Shown here: positions 63,719-64,000 of the stretch, one piece after another
Layout: the number at the start of each line of letters is the position of its first letter
Position numbering within the stretch: position 1 is the stretch's first letter
Assembly (NCBI GenBank): GCA_013112555.1
Contig: JABFGK010000001.1
Span: 744,001 to 808,000, forward strand
DNA: 64,000 nt
Direction: 5' to 3'
DNA from: Planctomycetota bacterium
GTDB lineage: Bacteria; Planctomycetota; Phycisphaerae; Phycisphaerales; UBA5793
The notes under the pieces: generated by a model
Database searches by the model: none
Told to the model about the DNA's origin: nothing
What the model saw: only the letters and a program-made list of their open reading frames with translations
Position numbers and translations under genes: made by a program

Positions 63719-64000
63719 ATGCTGGAATGGCTGCTGAACGTTGTTTCGGAATGGCAGGCTCTCCTGGTCGGAATAGCCATAGGATTACTAGGTGGAATTG
63801 CGCTTCGGCGCATTACCGGAACATTTTTTGTATGGTGCGCTGGCCATCCTAGGCTAAGGATCATCAGGACGGGGCTTCGCAAGATCGGTTGTCCGCTGTG
63901 CTGGCTGTACTATTGCGAAAACTCGAACGCGGTGGTTGAAAGCCATATCCGAGACTGTGGTGATTATGTGCGCATGCATTTTTCGGACGGCGAGGAGGGC
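63719..64000 (+). CDS. membrane-anchored hypothetical protein (3' end outside window)
   Basis: The ATG at 63719 opens a frame that stays open to the last base (94 codons). The N-terminus has one hydrophobic helix (WQALLVGIAIGLLGGIALRR), then a Cys- and Tyr-rich segment (GCPLCWLYYCENSNAVVESH). It follows the methyltransferase by 11 bases. The family cannot be named from this part. Confidence 0.65.
   Translation, partial: MLEWLLNVVSEWQALLVGIAIGLLGGIALRRITGTFFVWCAGHPRLRIIRTGLRKIGCPLCWLYYCENSNAVVESHIRDCGDYVRMHFSDGEEG

Overview
The window looks like a piece of a Planctomycetota chromosome, most likely class Phycisphaerae. Evidence: a complete 16S rRNA gene that stands alone, with no tRNA or 23S gene behind it and two terminators after it; a MoxR/DUF58/BatA-type operon; a very large single-chain pyruvate:ferredoxin oxidoreductase; a Ser/Thr kinase paired with an ECF-type sigma factor; dockerin-like and RHS proteins; and many secreted beta-propeller proteins. 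The class assignment is inference from the 16S and gene content; no database was searched.

Layout. 1-7,900 (+): moxR (5' end cut by the window), DUF58, a VWA/BatA-like membrane protein, a large membrane-anchored periplasmic protein and an ABC ATPase. 7,958-11,518: a receptor kinase fused to FG-GAP repeats, divergent from its sigma factor. 11,601-16,161 (-): ftsW, a mannose-1-phosphate guanylyltransferase and topoisomerase VI subunit B. 16,436-21,295 (+): a 1,619-residue PFOR. 21,459-26,562 (-): an SBBP-repeat protein, a HAF-repeat protein and a small secreted protein, set among duplicated non-coding repeats. 26,662-37,706: CoA-binding protein, RNase P RNA, a divergent Gfo/Idh-like protein, a secreted protein, glycerate kinase, smc and nadA. 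Glycerate kinase and smc carry three single-base insertions in homopolymers, probably sequencing errors. 38,081-39,454 (-): a second HAF protein. 40,094-42,422: the 16S unit. 42,437-47,957: a blaI/blaR1-type regulatory pair with its own operator, a His/Met-rich coiled-coil protein and a class C beta-lactamase-like hydrolase.

The accessory half is 48,257-64,000. A 20-bp copy of the tRNA-Ser 3' end at 48,257 and the tRNA itself at 53,414 bracket about 5 kb holding an FG-GAP protein and two orphan RHS tips with unrelated C-termini. One tip resembles the Ntox44 toxin and is followed by a small membrane protein in the position of an immunity gene. Past the tRNA comes an integrative element: an unusual tyrosine recombinase, an excisionase-like HTH protein, a repeat-rich control region, a winged-helix protein and a zinc-finger/TOPRIM/RecA-like primase-helicase. 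The window ends with an XRE regulator, a NitT/TauT-type ABC transporter, a methyltransferase and a gene cut by the right edge.

The main pattern is that five proteins with different repeats (FG-GAP twice, SBBP, HAF twice) end in a common module of about 100 residues. Several of their genes sit between direct repeats or att-like repeats, as if surface-protein genes move as cassettes.
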